A stretch of 15,431 nucleotides of DNA, taken from contig JBAYQE010000065.1 of NCBI GenBank assembly GCA_041677345.1, positions 1-15,431 of the forward strand, written 5' to 3'. A program made the position numbers and the translations under genes. Positions within the stretch are counted from its first letter, which is position 1; each line of letters starts with the position of its first letter. This document shows positions 1 through 6,620 of this stretch, in pieces. Origin of the DNA: JALOAT01 sp041677345. Its GTDB lineage: Bacteria; Pseudomonadota; Gammaproteobacteria; Thiohalomonadales; Thiohalomonadaceae. The notes beneath the pieces are model-generated. The model saw nothing but the letters and a program-made list of their open reading frames with translations, was not told the origin of the DNA and did not search any database.

Positions 1-591
1 CGTCCGCGCCTCGATGATGAGCGGCTCACCGGTTTCGATCTCGATGAGCAGCGCGCCGAGGATGTCACCCTGGTCGTCGTGCAACAGGTCCACGGTGAAG
101 AATTCGTCGAAGAAATGGGTGCGTGCGCGGATGTTCTGCTGATACAGCGTGTGCAGGATGGCGTGGCCGGTGCGGTCTGCCGCGGCACAGGTGCGCGTGG
201 CCTGGCCACCGCCGAAATTCTGGCTCTGGCCGCCGAAGGGCCGCTGGTAGATCCTGCCGTTGTCGAGCCGCGAGAACGGCACGCCTGCGTGTTCCAGTTC
301 GATCACCACCTGGGCGGCGGCGCGACACATGAATTCGATGGCGTCTTGATCACCCAGGAAGTCCCCGCCCTTGACCGTGTCGTACATGTGCCAGTGCCAG
401 TTGTCGGGCGTGACATTGGCGAGCGCGGCGTTGATGCCGCCCTGCGCGGCAACCGTATGCGAACGGGTGGGAAACACCTTGGACACCACGGCGACATCGG
501 CCTCTGCGCGCGCCAGTTGCAGCGCAGCACGCAGACCGGAGCCGCCGGCGCCGATGACGAGCGTGTCGAAACGCCGACGCGGGATATTCAT
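1..591 (-). CDS. sdhA: Succinate dehydrogenase flavoprotein subunit, N-terminal part (cut by window edge)
   Basis: Only the first 197 codons lie in the window; the reading frame runs open off the left edge. The family is usually about 590 residues. SdhA oxidises succinate to fumarate on covalently bound FAD, on the cytoplasmic face of the membrane, as part of complex II. Residues 13-23 are the Rossmann FAD-binding stretch (IGAGGSGLRAA). His45 in TRSHTVAAQGG matches the histidine that carries FAD in E. coli SdhA. DNWHWHMYDTVKGGD, SRLDNGRIYQRPFGGQ and AADRTGHAILHTLYQQN are family blocks. The ATG overlaps the sdhD stop codon (ATGA), so the two are almost certainly co-translated. sdhB would be expected next, outside the window. 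Identification is firm; the C-terminal half with the catalytic residues is not visible. Confidence 0.97.
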   Translation of the reverse strand, partial: MNIPRRRFDTLVIGAGGSGLRAALQLARAEADVAVVSKVFPTRSHTVAAQGGINAALANVTPDNWHWHMYDTVKGGDFLGDQDAIEFMCRAAAQVVIELEHAGVPFSRLDNGRIYQRPFGGQSQNFGGGQATRTCAAADRTGHAILHTLYQQNIRARTHFFDEFFTVDLLHDDQGDILGALLIEIETGEPLIIEART

Positions 592-929
592 GCGGTGGTT
601 ACCTTCAGCAGGATCCACGCGGACCAGATAGCGAGCGACAGCAGCCAGGTCGCGAGCACCCCGAGCGCAACGAGGCGCCACGCGGCAGAATGTACGTAAT
701 CGAGGATCACATCGCGCACGCCCACCCAGGCATGCACGAGCAGCGAAGCCATGGCCAGGGCCGCGGCCAGCGCCAGCGGCGGACGGGCAAGCGCGGCGGC
801 CAGCGCCTCGTGCCCCGCGCCGGGTGCACCGGCCCAAGCCAGGGTGAACAACAACAGGAACCCCAGCAGATAGACGGCACTGAGCCGCTGCAGCAGCCAG
901 GCCCCCAGACCCGAGAGGCGGCTCACCAT
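588..929 (-). CDS. sdhD: Succinate dehydrogenase membrane anchor subunit D
   Basis: A 113-residue hydrophobic protein with three predicted membrane segments (about residues 16-35, 48-69 and 86-108). It anchors SdhA/SdhB and shares heme b and the quinone site with SdhC. The block LVHAWVGVRDVILDYV near residues 64-79 matches E. coli SdhD: the His is the expected heme ligand, and the following Asp-Tyr pair lies at the quinone site. I chose ATG 929 because it gives the usual family length (about 115 residues) and overlaps the end of sdhC by 7 bases. A longer open frame reaching into sdhC lacks homology. The stop overlaps the sdhA start. Sequence conservation outside the His block is low, as usual for this subunit. 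Confidence 0.93.
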   Translation of the reverse strand: MVSRLSGLGAWLLQRLSAVYLLGFLLLFTLAWAGAPGAGHEALAAALARPPLALAAALAMASLLVHAWVGVRDVILDYVHSAAWRLVALGVLATWLLSLAIWSAWILLKVTTA

Positions 930-1303
930 AACAGCACCAGGGACATGAAGAGTACGGCGATCCCCAACCCCATGCTCACCGCTGCACTCGCGCGCGCCTG
1001 CGGCAGGGACACACCCACGTGCAGATCGAGGAGCAGCACACGCAAGCCCGCGAACACATGATGTGCCAGACTCCAGGCCAGCCCCACGAGAAACAGCCTG
1101 CCGGCCGCGCTGGACAACCAGGCCCTTGCATCGGCGTAACCTTCCGGCCCTTCGAGCGCCCGCTGCAGCAGCCAGAGTCCAGGCGCCAGCGCCAGGAACA
1201 GGAACACGCCACTCACCCGGTGCCCGAGCGACACCCAAGCCGTCACCGGCAGCCGGATGCGGCGCAGGTCCAGGTAAACCGGACGGGGTTTGCGATCAAT
1301 CAT
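923..1303 (-). CDS. sdhC: Succinate dehydrogenase cytochrome b556 subunit C
   Basis: A 126-residue protein with three membrane segments (about residues 31-49, 68-88 and 105-125). It starts with RPVYLDLRRIRLPVTAWVS, very like E. coli SdhC. Ser25 and Arg29 in SLGHRVSG match the E. coli quinone-site Ser27 and Arg31. His82 in AHHVFAGLR matches the heme b ligand His84. The E. coli pattern IRHMMMD reads LRVLLLD here, so the second E. coli His is Val; that residue is not the heme ligand. ATG 1303 gives the family N terminus. An in-frame ATG at 1333 would add ten residues and cannot be excluded, since neither start has a strong Shine-Dalgarno. First gene of the sdhCDA(B) operon, reading away from ygfZ. 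Confidence 0.94.
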   Translation of the reverse strand: MIDRKPRPVYLDLRRIRLPVTAWVSLGHRVSGVFLFLALAPGLWLLQRALEGPEGYADARAWLSSAAGRLFLVGLAWSLAHHVFAGLRVLLLDLHVGVSLPQARASAAVSMGLGIAVLFMSLVLLW

Positions 1304-1401
1304 GGGTGATGACGTCCAGCGTGGCGCTAACATGAACCAGTGTATTATGGCGCAAAAGACGACGTCCCGGACGTCGGCGCACAAGCAGAAAGGAGCTTTC
1401 C
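1304..1401. promoter_or_regulatory. Divergent promoter region between sdhC and ygfZ
   Basis: This 98-base gap must hold the 5' signals of the sdh operon (minus) and ygfZ (plus). An AT-rich patch at 1340-1350 in GC-rich surroundings reads TATTAT on the plus strand (1343-1348) and CATAAT on the minus strand (1349-1344), so it can serve as a -10 element either way. No convincing -35 hexamer is seen for either direction. GACGTC occurs three times: at 1311-1316, 1361-1366 and 1370-1375. The last two form a 15-base palindrome around CCG. It is a possible regulator site, but no known operator is recognised. Confidence 0.4.
1389..1395 (+). promoter_or_regulatory. Ribosome binding site of ygfZ
   Basis: AAAGGAG lies six bases before the ATG at 1402. 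It is a near-ideal Shine-Dalgarno and fixes the start of ygfZ. Confidence 0.85.
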
Positions 1402-2463
1402 ATGCAGAGCGAATGGCAGTCCTTCCTCGTCTCGAATGGCGCACAACTGGCCGATGGCCATGTGGACCACTTCGGTGACGCGACCGCCGAGCGCGAGGCC
1501 CTGTCGGGCGATGTCATCGCCGATCTCTCCCATTTTGGTGTGATCGCGGCCAGCGGCAATGACACCGTCGAGTTCCTCCAGGGCCAGGTCACCAACGACG
1601 TGCGCCGCGTGGATACGGCCACCAGCCAACTGAACAGCTACTGCACGCCCAAGGGCCGCATCCTCGCCACCTTCCGGCTGTTCTATCGCGATGGCGTCCA
1701 CTACCTGCGCATGCCCGCCGAACGGGTGCCCTTCATCTTGAAGCGCCTGCGCATGTATGTACTGCGTTCCCAGGTGCTGCTGGAAGACGTGAGCGATGCG
1801 CTGGCCCGTTTCGGCATCGCCGGCCCCCGTGCGTCAGCCCTGTTGGCAGACGCGCTCGGGGCCGACGTACCGCAGGAGGACGGTGGTGTGCTGCAGTCGG
1901 ACGACATGCTGGTAATGCGCACGCCCGGTGGACGCTTTGAGTGCCATGGGACACCGGAAGCGCTCGCGCATCTGTGGCGCAAACTCGCTCCACAGGCACG
2001 ACCCGTGGGGCGTGATGCCTGGATGCTTACCGAGATCCGCGCCGGGATCCCCCATGTGGTGGACGCCACGAGTGAGGCCTTCGTGCCGCAGATGCTGAAC
2101 CTGCATGCGGTGGGCGGCGTGAGTTTCCGCAAGGGCTGCTACACCGGGCAGGAGGTCGTGGCCCGCATGCAGTATCTCGGCAAGCTCAAGCGCCGCATGT
2201 TCCTTGCCCATGTGGACGGGAGCTGCCCTGCCCCCGGTGATGAGTTGTTCGCGGCCGAGGTCGAGAGTGGCCAGGGTACCGGCAAGGTGGTCAACGCGCA
2301 GCCTGCACCTGGCGGGGGCTGTGACCTGCTGGCGGTGGCACTCATCGAGGCGGTGGACTCGGGTATGACCGTGCGCATCGGCGATGCACAGGGAGCGGTG
2401 CTCCGTTTCATGCCGCTACCCTATGCGGTCGATGAGTTGGGCGATACCCAGGCCCCGTCGTGA
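1402..2463 (+). CDS. ygfZ: Folate-dependent iron-sulfur cluster maintenance protein YgfZ
   Basis: A 353-residue member of the YgfZ/IBA57 branch of the glycine cleavage T-protein fold. In E. coli, YgfZ binds tetrahydrofolate, helps maintain certain Fe-S enzymes such as MiaB and is needed under oxidative stress. The signature KGCYTGQE spans residues 244-251 with the key cysteine at 246, followed by VVARMQYLGKLKRR. The N-terminal stretch FLQGQVTNDVRRVD and the later YCTPKGRILATFRLF are also typical. The start is set by the strong Shine-Dalgarno at 1389-1395. It is a single gene, divergent from sdhCDA; complex II carries Fe-S clusters in SdhB, so a shared theme is possible but the link is inferred from position only. 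No frame defects seen. Confidence 0.95.
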   Translation: MQSEWQSFLVSNGAQLADGHVDHFGDATAEREALSGDVIADLSHFGVIAASGNDTVEFLQGQVTNDVRRVDTATSQLNSYCTPKGRILATFRLFYRDGVHYLRMPAERVPFILKRLRMYVLRSQVLLEDVSDALARFGIAGPRASALLADALGADVPQEDGGVLQSDDMLVMRTPGGRFECHGTPEALAHLWRKLAPQARPVGRDAWMLTEIRAGIPHVVDATSEAFVPQMLNLHAVGGVSFRKGCYTGQEVVARMQYLGKLKRRMFLAHVDGSCPAPGDELFAAEVESGQGTGKVVNAQPAPGGGCDLLAVALIEAVDSGMTVRIGDAQGAVLRFMPLPYAVDELGDTQAPS

Positions 2464-2531
2464 GTGCGATCGGGCGGGCCGCACCGCAAGGGCAAACCAG
2501 CCGCGCATCAGCGCAGCGATCCGGCGCGCCG

Positions 2532-2558
2532 CGTCAGGGGAGTCCGCTTCCCCTGGCG
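2532..2558 (+). terminator. Terminator-like hairpin downstream of ygfZ
   Basis: CAGGGGA (2535-2541) and TCCCCTG (2549-2555) form a perfect 7-bp stem with a 7-base loop, extendable by GCG/CGT with a wobble pair. It lies about 70 bases past the ygfZ stop codon. There is no U tract after it, so it is at best a weak intrinsic terminator or a 3'-end stabilising structure. Confidence 0.35.
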
Positions 2559-2601
2559 TGACTCGCGTCCATTTACGTCTTGGCAATCGATCCCGTTCAG
2601 C

Positions 2602-2678
2602 CGTAGGTCACGTTGGCGCGCAGCGCCTACGTGACACAGGTACGGAACGTGTTACGTAGCTTCGCAACGTGACCTACG
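2602..2678 (+). repeat. Family B palindromic repeat, copy 1 (77 bp)
   Basis: Outer arms CGTAGGTCACGTTG (2602-2615) and CAACGTGACCTACG (2665-2678) form a perfect 14-bp inverted repeat. A second pair inside, 2627-2637 with 2649-2659, matches at 10 of 11 positions. A second copy lies at 13957-14036 in the opposite orientation. The first 24 and last 25 bases of the two copies are identical; the centre differs. ATCGATC at 2586-2592 is also shared, so the unit may begin there. It resembles a REP/MITE-like non-coding element and sits in the gap between convergent ygfZ and lysS. Confidence 0.88.
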
Positions 2679-2693
2679 CCCCGTTCTTCCTAT

Positions 2694-2726
2694 TGGCGTT
2701 TTTTTGCGTTCATTGGCGGACCGCAA
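2694..2726. repeat. Family C repeat, short single-arm copy
   Basis: GCGTTCATTGGCGGAC at 2706-2721, preceded by a T run and TTGGCG, matches the arm of the larger element at 10419-10509. Only one arm is present here. TTGCG (2704-2708) and CGCAA (2722-2726) could close a weak 5-bp stem. It lies 12 bases past the lysS stop codon, on the lysS 3' side. Confidence 0.65.
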
Positions 2727-2737
2727 GACAATTCCCC

Positions 2738-4234
2738 TCAACCCTGCCGGCGCATGTGGGGGAACAGGAGCACGTCGCGGATGGATGGCGAATCGGTGAA
2801 AAGCATCACCAAGCGGTCGATGCCGATCCCTTCGCCTGCGGTCGGCGGCAGGCCGTGTTCCAGGGCGACGATGTAGTCGGCATCGAAGTGCATGGCCTCT
2901 TCGTCACCGGCTGCCTTCTCCTCCACCTGCTTGCGGAAACGCTCCGCCTGATCTTCCGGGTCGTTCAGCTCTGAAAAGCCGTTGGCGATTTCCCGCCCAC
3001 CCACGAAGAACTCGAAGCGGTCGGTGACGAACGGGTTCTGGTCGTTACGGCGCGCCAGCGGTGAGACCTCGGTGGGGTACTCGGTGATGAAGGTCGGCTC
3101 CCTGAGGCGGTGCTCCACCGTCTTCTCGAAGATCTCGATCTGTACCTTGCCGAGGCCATAGGTGGGCTTGAGCGGGATACCCAGGCTCTCGGCCACCTTG
3201 CGCGCCTCCTCCAGGGAATCCAGTTGCTCCGGGCGCAACTGCGGGTTGAAGTGCAGGATGGATTCCTTCACCGTCATGCGCCGGAACGGTGCGCCGAAGT
3301 GGTATTCCTCGCCCTGGTACTTCACCGTGGTGGTTCCCAGCACGTTGGCCGCCACCTCGCGCAGCAATTCCTCGGTGAGATCCATCAGGTCACGATAATC
3401 CGCGTAGGCCTGGTAGAACTCCATCATGGTGAACTCGGGATTGTGGCGCGTGGACAGCCCCTCGTTGCGGAAGTTGCGATTGATCTCGAACACCTTTTCG
3501 AAGCCGCCCACCACCAGACGCTTGAGATAGAGTTCCGGTGCGATGCGCAGGTAAAGCTCCATATCGAGCGCGTTGTGGAAGGTGACGAAGGGTTTGGCCG
3601 TGGCGCCGCCCGGGATGGCCTGCATCATGGGCGTTTCCACTTCCAGGAAACCGCGCGCCACCATGAAGTCGCGGATGTGATGAATGACACTCGATCGGAC
3701 ACGGAAGGTCTCGCGCGTCACGTCGTTGATGATGAGGTCGAGATAACGCTGGCGATAGCGCGTCTCCTGATCAGAAAGGCCATGCCACTTCTCAGGGAGC
3801 GGGCGCAGCGACTTGGTCAGCAGACGCAGGCTGTCCACCTTGATGGAGAGCTCACCGGTCTTGGTGCGGAAGAGATCACCCTCGGCGCCGAGGATGTCGC
3901 CGATGTCCCAGCGCTTGAACTCCTCGTAGACCTCCCCGAGCATGTCGCGCTGCACGAACAGCTGGATCCGACCGGACATATCCTTGATGTGCGCGAACGC
4001 CGCCTTCCCCATCAGGCGCCGCGACATCATGCGCCCAGCCACGCTCACGCGTACAGGTTGCGCCTCAAGCGCGGCGGCATCCATCGCGTGATACTTCGCA
4101 TGGATCTCGCCCGCCATGACATTGCGGCGGAAATCGTTGGGAAACGCGATGCCCTTCTCGCGCAGCGCCGCCAGCTTGGCGCGCCGCTCCGCAATCAGCT
4201 TGTTCTCGTCAAGGGTCTGTTCGTTGTCGGTCAT
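2738..4234 (-). CDS. lysS: Lysyl-tRNA synthetase, class II
   Basis: A 498-residue cytoplasmic enzyme that charges tRNA-Lys with lysine using ATP. The length matches bacterial LysRS. An OB-fold anticodon-binding domain covers about residues 60-145 (VSVAGRMMSRRLMGKAAFAHI). The class II catalytic core follows: motif 1 around GFLEVETPMMQAIPGGATAKPF (residues 195-216), motif 2 around FEINRNFRNEGLSTRHNPEF (249-268), motif 3 GEGIGIDRLVMLF (467-479). The ATG at 4234 is preceded by AGGA seven bases upstream. As in E. coli, it follows prfB in the same direction, but here a 229-base gap full of palindromic repeats lies between them, which may allow separate expression or mRNA processing. No odd residues noticed. 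Confidence 0.98.
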   Translation of the reverse strand: MTDNEQTLDENKLIAERRAKLAALREKGIAFPNDFRRNVMAGEIHAKYHAMDAAALEAQPVRVSVAGRMMSRRLMGKAAFAHIKDMSGRIQLFVQRDMLGEVYEEFKRWDIGDILGAEGDLFRTKTGELSIKVDSLRLLTKSLRPLPEKWHGLSDQETRYRQRYLDLIINDVTRETFRVRSSVIHHIRDFMVARGFLEVETPMMQAIPGGATAKPFVTFHNALDMELYLRIAPELYLKRLVVGGFEKVFEINRNFRNEGLSTRHNPEFTMMEFYQAYADYRDLMDLTEELLREVAANVLGTTTVKYQGEEYHFGAPFRRMTVKESILHFNPQLRPEQLDSLEEARKVAESLGIPLKPTYGLGKVQIEIFEKTVEHRLREPTFITEYPTEVSPLARRNDQNPFVTDRFEFFVGGREIANGFSELNDPEDQAERFRKQVEEKAAGDEEAMHFDADYIVALEHGLPPTAGEGIGIDRLVMLFTDSPSIRDVLLFPHMRRQG

Positions 4235-4259
4235 GATGGAATCCTGGAAGAGAAAAGCC

Positions 4260-4417
4260 TAACCACGGGGGACACGGGGAAATCCATTGTTGCCTGTAGG
4301 AGCGGCCTCAGGCCGCGATGGCGGCATTCTCGACGACTATCGCGGCCTGAGGCCGCTCCTACCGGTGGGGTAACCCTTGATGAATTCCCCCTGTGTCCCC
4401 CGTGTCTCCCGTGGTTA
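4260..4417. repeat. Family D inverted repeat enclosing a REP palindrome
   Basis: The arm at 4260-4279 (TAACCACGGGGGACACGGGG) pairs with 4398-4417 with one mismatch. The right side also has an extra CCCCCTGTGT unit at 4387-4396. The motif (CCACGG plus GG/GACAC) is related to the CCGTGG-type repeat downstream of rpoS at 14104-14159. The REP palindrome 4296-4362 lies inside, so this looks like one element nested in another. It fills most of the 229-base gap between prfB and lysS. Confidence 0.75.
4296..4362. repeat. REP-like palindrome with 24-bp perfect arms
   Basis: The left arm 4296-4319 begins GTAGGAGCGGCCTCAGGC and the right arm 4339-4362 is its exact reverse complement, with a 19-base spacer. 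Each arm contains its own small palindrome GCGGCCTCAGGCCGC. The GTAGGAGCGGC head is typical of REP sequences of Pseudomonas and related gammaproteobacteria, which are moved by RAYT transposases. The unit is a paired REP (BIME-like). No RAYT gene is in the window. Confidence 0.9.
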
Positions 4418-4463
4418 ATGCTTTTTGCCTTTCAATCCGCCCGCATTCAGTTGCGGAACAACG

Positions 4464-5565
4464 CTACTCCAGCCCGCTTTTGAGGCTGGCTTCGATGAAG
4501 TCGTCGATATCGCCGTCGAGCACCGCCTGGGTGTTCGCCGTCTCGACACCGGTGCGCAGATCTTTGACGCGTGACCGGTCGAGCACGTAGGAGCGGATCT
4601 GGCTGCCCCAGCCGATGTCGGCCTTGCTGTCTTCGAGCGCCTGCTGCGTGACCATGCGCTTCTGCATTTCCATTTCGTACAGCTTGGCCCGTAGCATCTT
4701 CATGGCCTGATCCTTGTTCTTGTGCTGCGAACGGTCGGTCTGGCACTGGGTCACGATGCCCGAGGGTTCATGGGTGATGCGTACGGCGGACTCGGTACGG
4801 TTCACATGCTGGCCACCGGCGCCCGAGGCGCGGTAGACGTCGATACGCAGATCCGCCGGGTTGATCTCGATATCGATGTCGTCGTCCACTTCGGGCGAAA
4901 CGAATACCGAGGCAAACGACGTATGCCTGCGGTTGCCCGAATCAAAGGGGGATTTGCGCACCAGACGGTGCACGCCGATTTCGGTACGCAGCCAGCCGAA
5001 AGCGTACTCGCCCTGGAAGTGGATGGTGGCACTCTTGATGCCTGCCACTTCACCGGGGGAGACTTCCATCAGTTCGGTCTTGAAGCTGCGCCGCTCGCCC
5101 CAACGCAGATACATGCGCAACAACATGCTGGCCCAGTCCTGGGCCTCGGTACCGCCGGAGCCGGCCTGGATGTCCAGATAGGCGTTGTTCGGGTCCATGG
5201 GATTGGAAAACATGCGGCGGAACTCAAGCTTGACGAGCTCCTTTTCCGCGGATTCCACGTCGGCCGCCACAGCCATTGCGGTTTCGGCGTCGTTGTCTGC
5301 CTCCGCAAGCTCCAGGAGTTCCGCGGCTTCCTCGAGCCTGTGCGACAGCACGTCGATGGTGCCTACGGACTTTTCCAGGCTGGCGCGCTCACGGCCGAGT
5401 TCCTGGGCGTATTCGGGGCGATTCCAGATGGCGGGGTCTTCCAGCTCGCGGCTGACTTCCGTCAGACGCTCGCGCTTGACGTCGTAGTCAAAGATACCCC
5501 CTCAGGGCGTCGATGCGCCCCTGCATATCCTTGATCTGGCGAGAAATGGCATTGACTTCCAGCAT
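4464..5565 (-). CDS. prfB: Peptide chain release factor 2, made by programmed +1 frameshift
   Basis: RF2 recognises UGA and UAA stop codons and releases the finished protein from the ribosome. Translation starts at ATG 5565 and reads 25 codons to CTT at 5493-5491. An in-frame TGA follows, and reading resumes one base later at GAC (5489-5487), giving 366 residues in total; E. coli RF2 has 365. After correction for the shift, the stop-codon recognition tripeptide SPF is at residues 205-207 and the GGQ peptide-release motif at 250-252, the same numbers as in E. coli. A start at the later ATG 5351 would drop 71 residues of domain 1 and is not the true one. The Shine-Dalgarno at 5565 is weak. It lies upstream of lysS, as in E. 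coli. Confidence 0.97.
5487..5502 (-). promoter_or_regulatory. prfB programmed +1 frameshift site
   Basis: On the minus strand the sequence reads AGG GGG TAT CTT TGA C, the same as the classical E. coli site. The AGGGGG acts as an internal Shine-Dalgarno three bases before the slippery CTT. Low RF2 lets the ribosome slip past TGA; high RF2 terminates there. This is established autoregulation for RF2, and the site here is complete. Confidence 0.97.
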
Positions 5566-5741
5566 GTGAAAGAGAATCCGTGAGAGGCAAGGGAAGAACG
5601 GAATCATACACTACCGCACCCGGCCCTGGCACGGGCGGGCTGCAATAGAGAGGCACGGCGGGATGGCCGGGCGCAGTGCCGGCGATGGCGGCGAGGACTG
5701 AGGTTCGTGGACGCACCGACCGGCAGGACCGGCCCTACAGG
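5566..5741 (-). promoter_or_regulatory. Gap upstream of prfB, possible promoter
   Basis: This 176-base gap separates the winged-helix-like gene from prfB. TATGAT on the minus strand (5608-5603) is a good -10 match about 37 bases before the prfB ATG, but no fitting -35 is seen. There is no repeat of the families found elsewhere and no U-tailed hairpin. A prfB promoter here is plausible, not shown. Confidence 0.3.
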
Positions 5742-6197
5742 TCAGAGGGCATCGAGCACGGCGCCGCAGCGCACCATGAGCGCGTCGGCCTTCCGCTCGT
5801 CGATGATGAGGCGTACCACCTTCTTGCACTGCTGCACGGCCTCGAACAAACCGTCGTGGCTTTCGGGTGCTGCCTCGATCTTGCTGATGATCTTCCCCGC
5901 CTCGTCCCCGAGCAGTTCCCGGGCGATCGCGATCAGTTGGGCCTTTGCGCGGACCACGTCCTCACCACCCCGGCGCACGGAGAGGCCTTCGATGTCCACA
6001 TACCCTTCGCTGGCAAGGCGCAGCAGGCTTCCCTCCACATCGTGCATACCTTCACCCTTGGCAACGATCCGCTCCACGCTGGAACTGCCGTCCACCAGGA
6101 TCAATACATAACGAAGGTTACGTTCCAGTCCATGGACGCGCTTCTGGATCTCCTCTTCCCCCTTCGCCGTTTTGCAGACGACGGCGGAGGGGTTCAT
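5742..6197 (-). CDS. Conserved hypothetical protein, winged-helix-like N-terminal half
   Basis: A 151-residue soluble protein that I do not recognise by name. Residues about 12-72 (KGEEEIQKR ... LRYVLILVDGSSSVERIV ... VEGSLLRLASEGYVDI) look like a winged helix-turn-helix: a helix, LVDG turn, second helix, recognition helix and a beta wing ending in YVDI. Residues 80-151 are predicted helical with many charged positions and cysteines at 124 and 144. There is no signal peptide or membrane segment. Its ATG overlaps the stop of the preceding membrane protein gene (ATGA), so the two are co-translated and may work together. It sits between recJ and prfB. A regulatory or scaffold role is possible; no function is claimed. 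Confidence 0.85.
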   Translation of the reverse strand: MNPSAVVCKTAKGEEEIQKRVHGLERNLRYVLILVDGSSSVERIVAKGEGMHDVEGSLLRLASEGYVDIEGLSVRRGGEDVVRAKAQLIAIARELLGDEAGKIISKIEAAPESHDGLFEAVQQCKKVVRLIIDERKADALMVRCGAVLDAL

Positions 6198-6514
6198 TCG
6201 GTGAGTTCCTGTATGACGCGATAGATGAGCTTGACGGTGAGTACCACATAGAGCGCACCGAAAAGAAAGATGATGCCGACGATGAGCCGCAGCACGTTTT
6301 CAGGCAGGGCACTGAAGAAAGGTGTGGTGAGATAGCCCACGGTAAACACCGTAACCAGCCCCATGAGCAGGTTCCAGCGTTTGCCGATGATGCCGCCCGG
6401 CACGTTCGTCTTGAGCGAAACCACCAGCCAAAGGCAGTAGGCCATGACGAGGATGGCGCCGAAACTGAAGACCTGTGCGAGATCGATGCTGAAAAGCGCG
6501 TTGGATCCGTTCAC
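6194..6514 (-). CDS. Small membrane protein of unknown function
   Basis: A 106-residue hydrophobic protein with three predicted membrane segments at about residues 15-34, 48-66 and 74-97, and a basic loop (GKRW) between the first two. I do not recognise the family. The start is GTG at 6514, chosen because GGGAGGA lies at 6525-6519, four bases upstream, while no ATG start fits. The stop overlaps the start of the next gene by ATGA. It lies 106 bases downstream of recJ in the same direction. Clean codon use and a strong ribosome binding site make it a real gene; its role is open, perhaps a membrane partner of the winged-helix-like protein. Confidence 0.85.
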   Translation of the reverse strand: MNGSNALFSIDLAQVFSFGAILVMAYCLWLVVSLKTNVPGGIIGKRWNLLMGLVTVFTVGYLTTPFFSALPENVLRLIVGIIFLFGALYVVLTVKLIYRVIQELTE

Positions 6515-6518
6515 CCGT

Positions 6519-6525
6519 TCCTCCC
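6519..6525 (-). promoter_or_regulatory. Ribosome binding site deciding a GTG start
   Basis: GGGAGGA on the minus strand lies four bases before GTG 6514. It is the strongest Shine-Dalgarno in the minus-strand block and supports the non-ATG start of the small membrane protein. Confidence 0.8.
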
Positions 6526-6545
6526 GGTGGTATGCCGCCCCTCTT

Positions 6546-6586
6546 AGGGCTTGTTAGATATGTACGCCAATTCACAAGCTAGCCCT
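6546..6586. other. Imperfect hairpin between recJ and the small membrane protein gene
   Basis: AGGGCTTGT (6546-6554) and ACAAGCTAGCCCT (6574-6586) pair apart from a four-base bulge, leaving a 19-base AT-rich loop. The 106-base gap around it is relatively AT-rich and may carry a promoter for the two small genes; no clear -35/-10 pair was found. There is no U tract, so it is not a standard terminator. Confidence 0.4.
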
Positions 6587-6620
6587 GGACCACGGGAAGG
6601 TCAATGTATCGTGTGGGAAA

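Noticed and set aside
588..1238. A 216-residue version of sdhD and a 173-residue version of sdhC (to 1444)
   Set aside because: The N-terminal extensions overlap the neighbouring gene or the promoter gap and lack homology; the 113- and 126-residue forms match family length.
2384..2659. 91-codon plus-strand frame running from ygfZ into family B copy 1
   Set aside because: Its end (VGHVGAQRL) is simply the repeat read as protein; the same string appears in a shadow frame over copy 2, which shows it is repeat-derived and not a gene.
3110..4483. 457-codon plus-strand open frame opposite lysS
   Set aside because: Antisense shadow of lysS that continues into the REP and ends past it; no family features.
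5711..5735. GC-rich self-complementary patch upstream of prfB as a terminator
   Set aside because: The stem is only about four pairs and no U tract follows on the minus strand.
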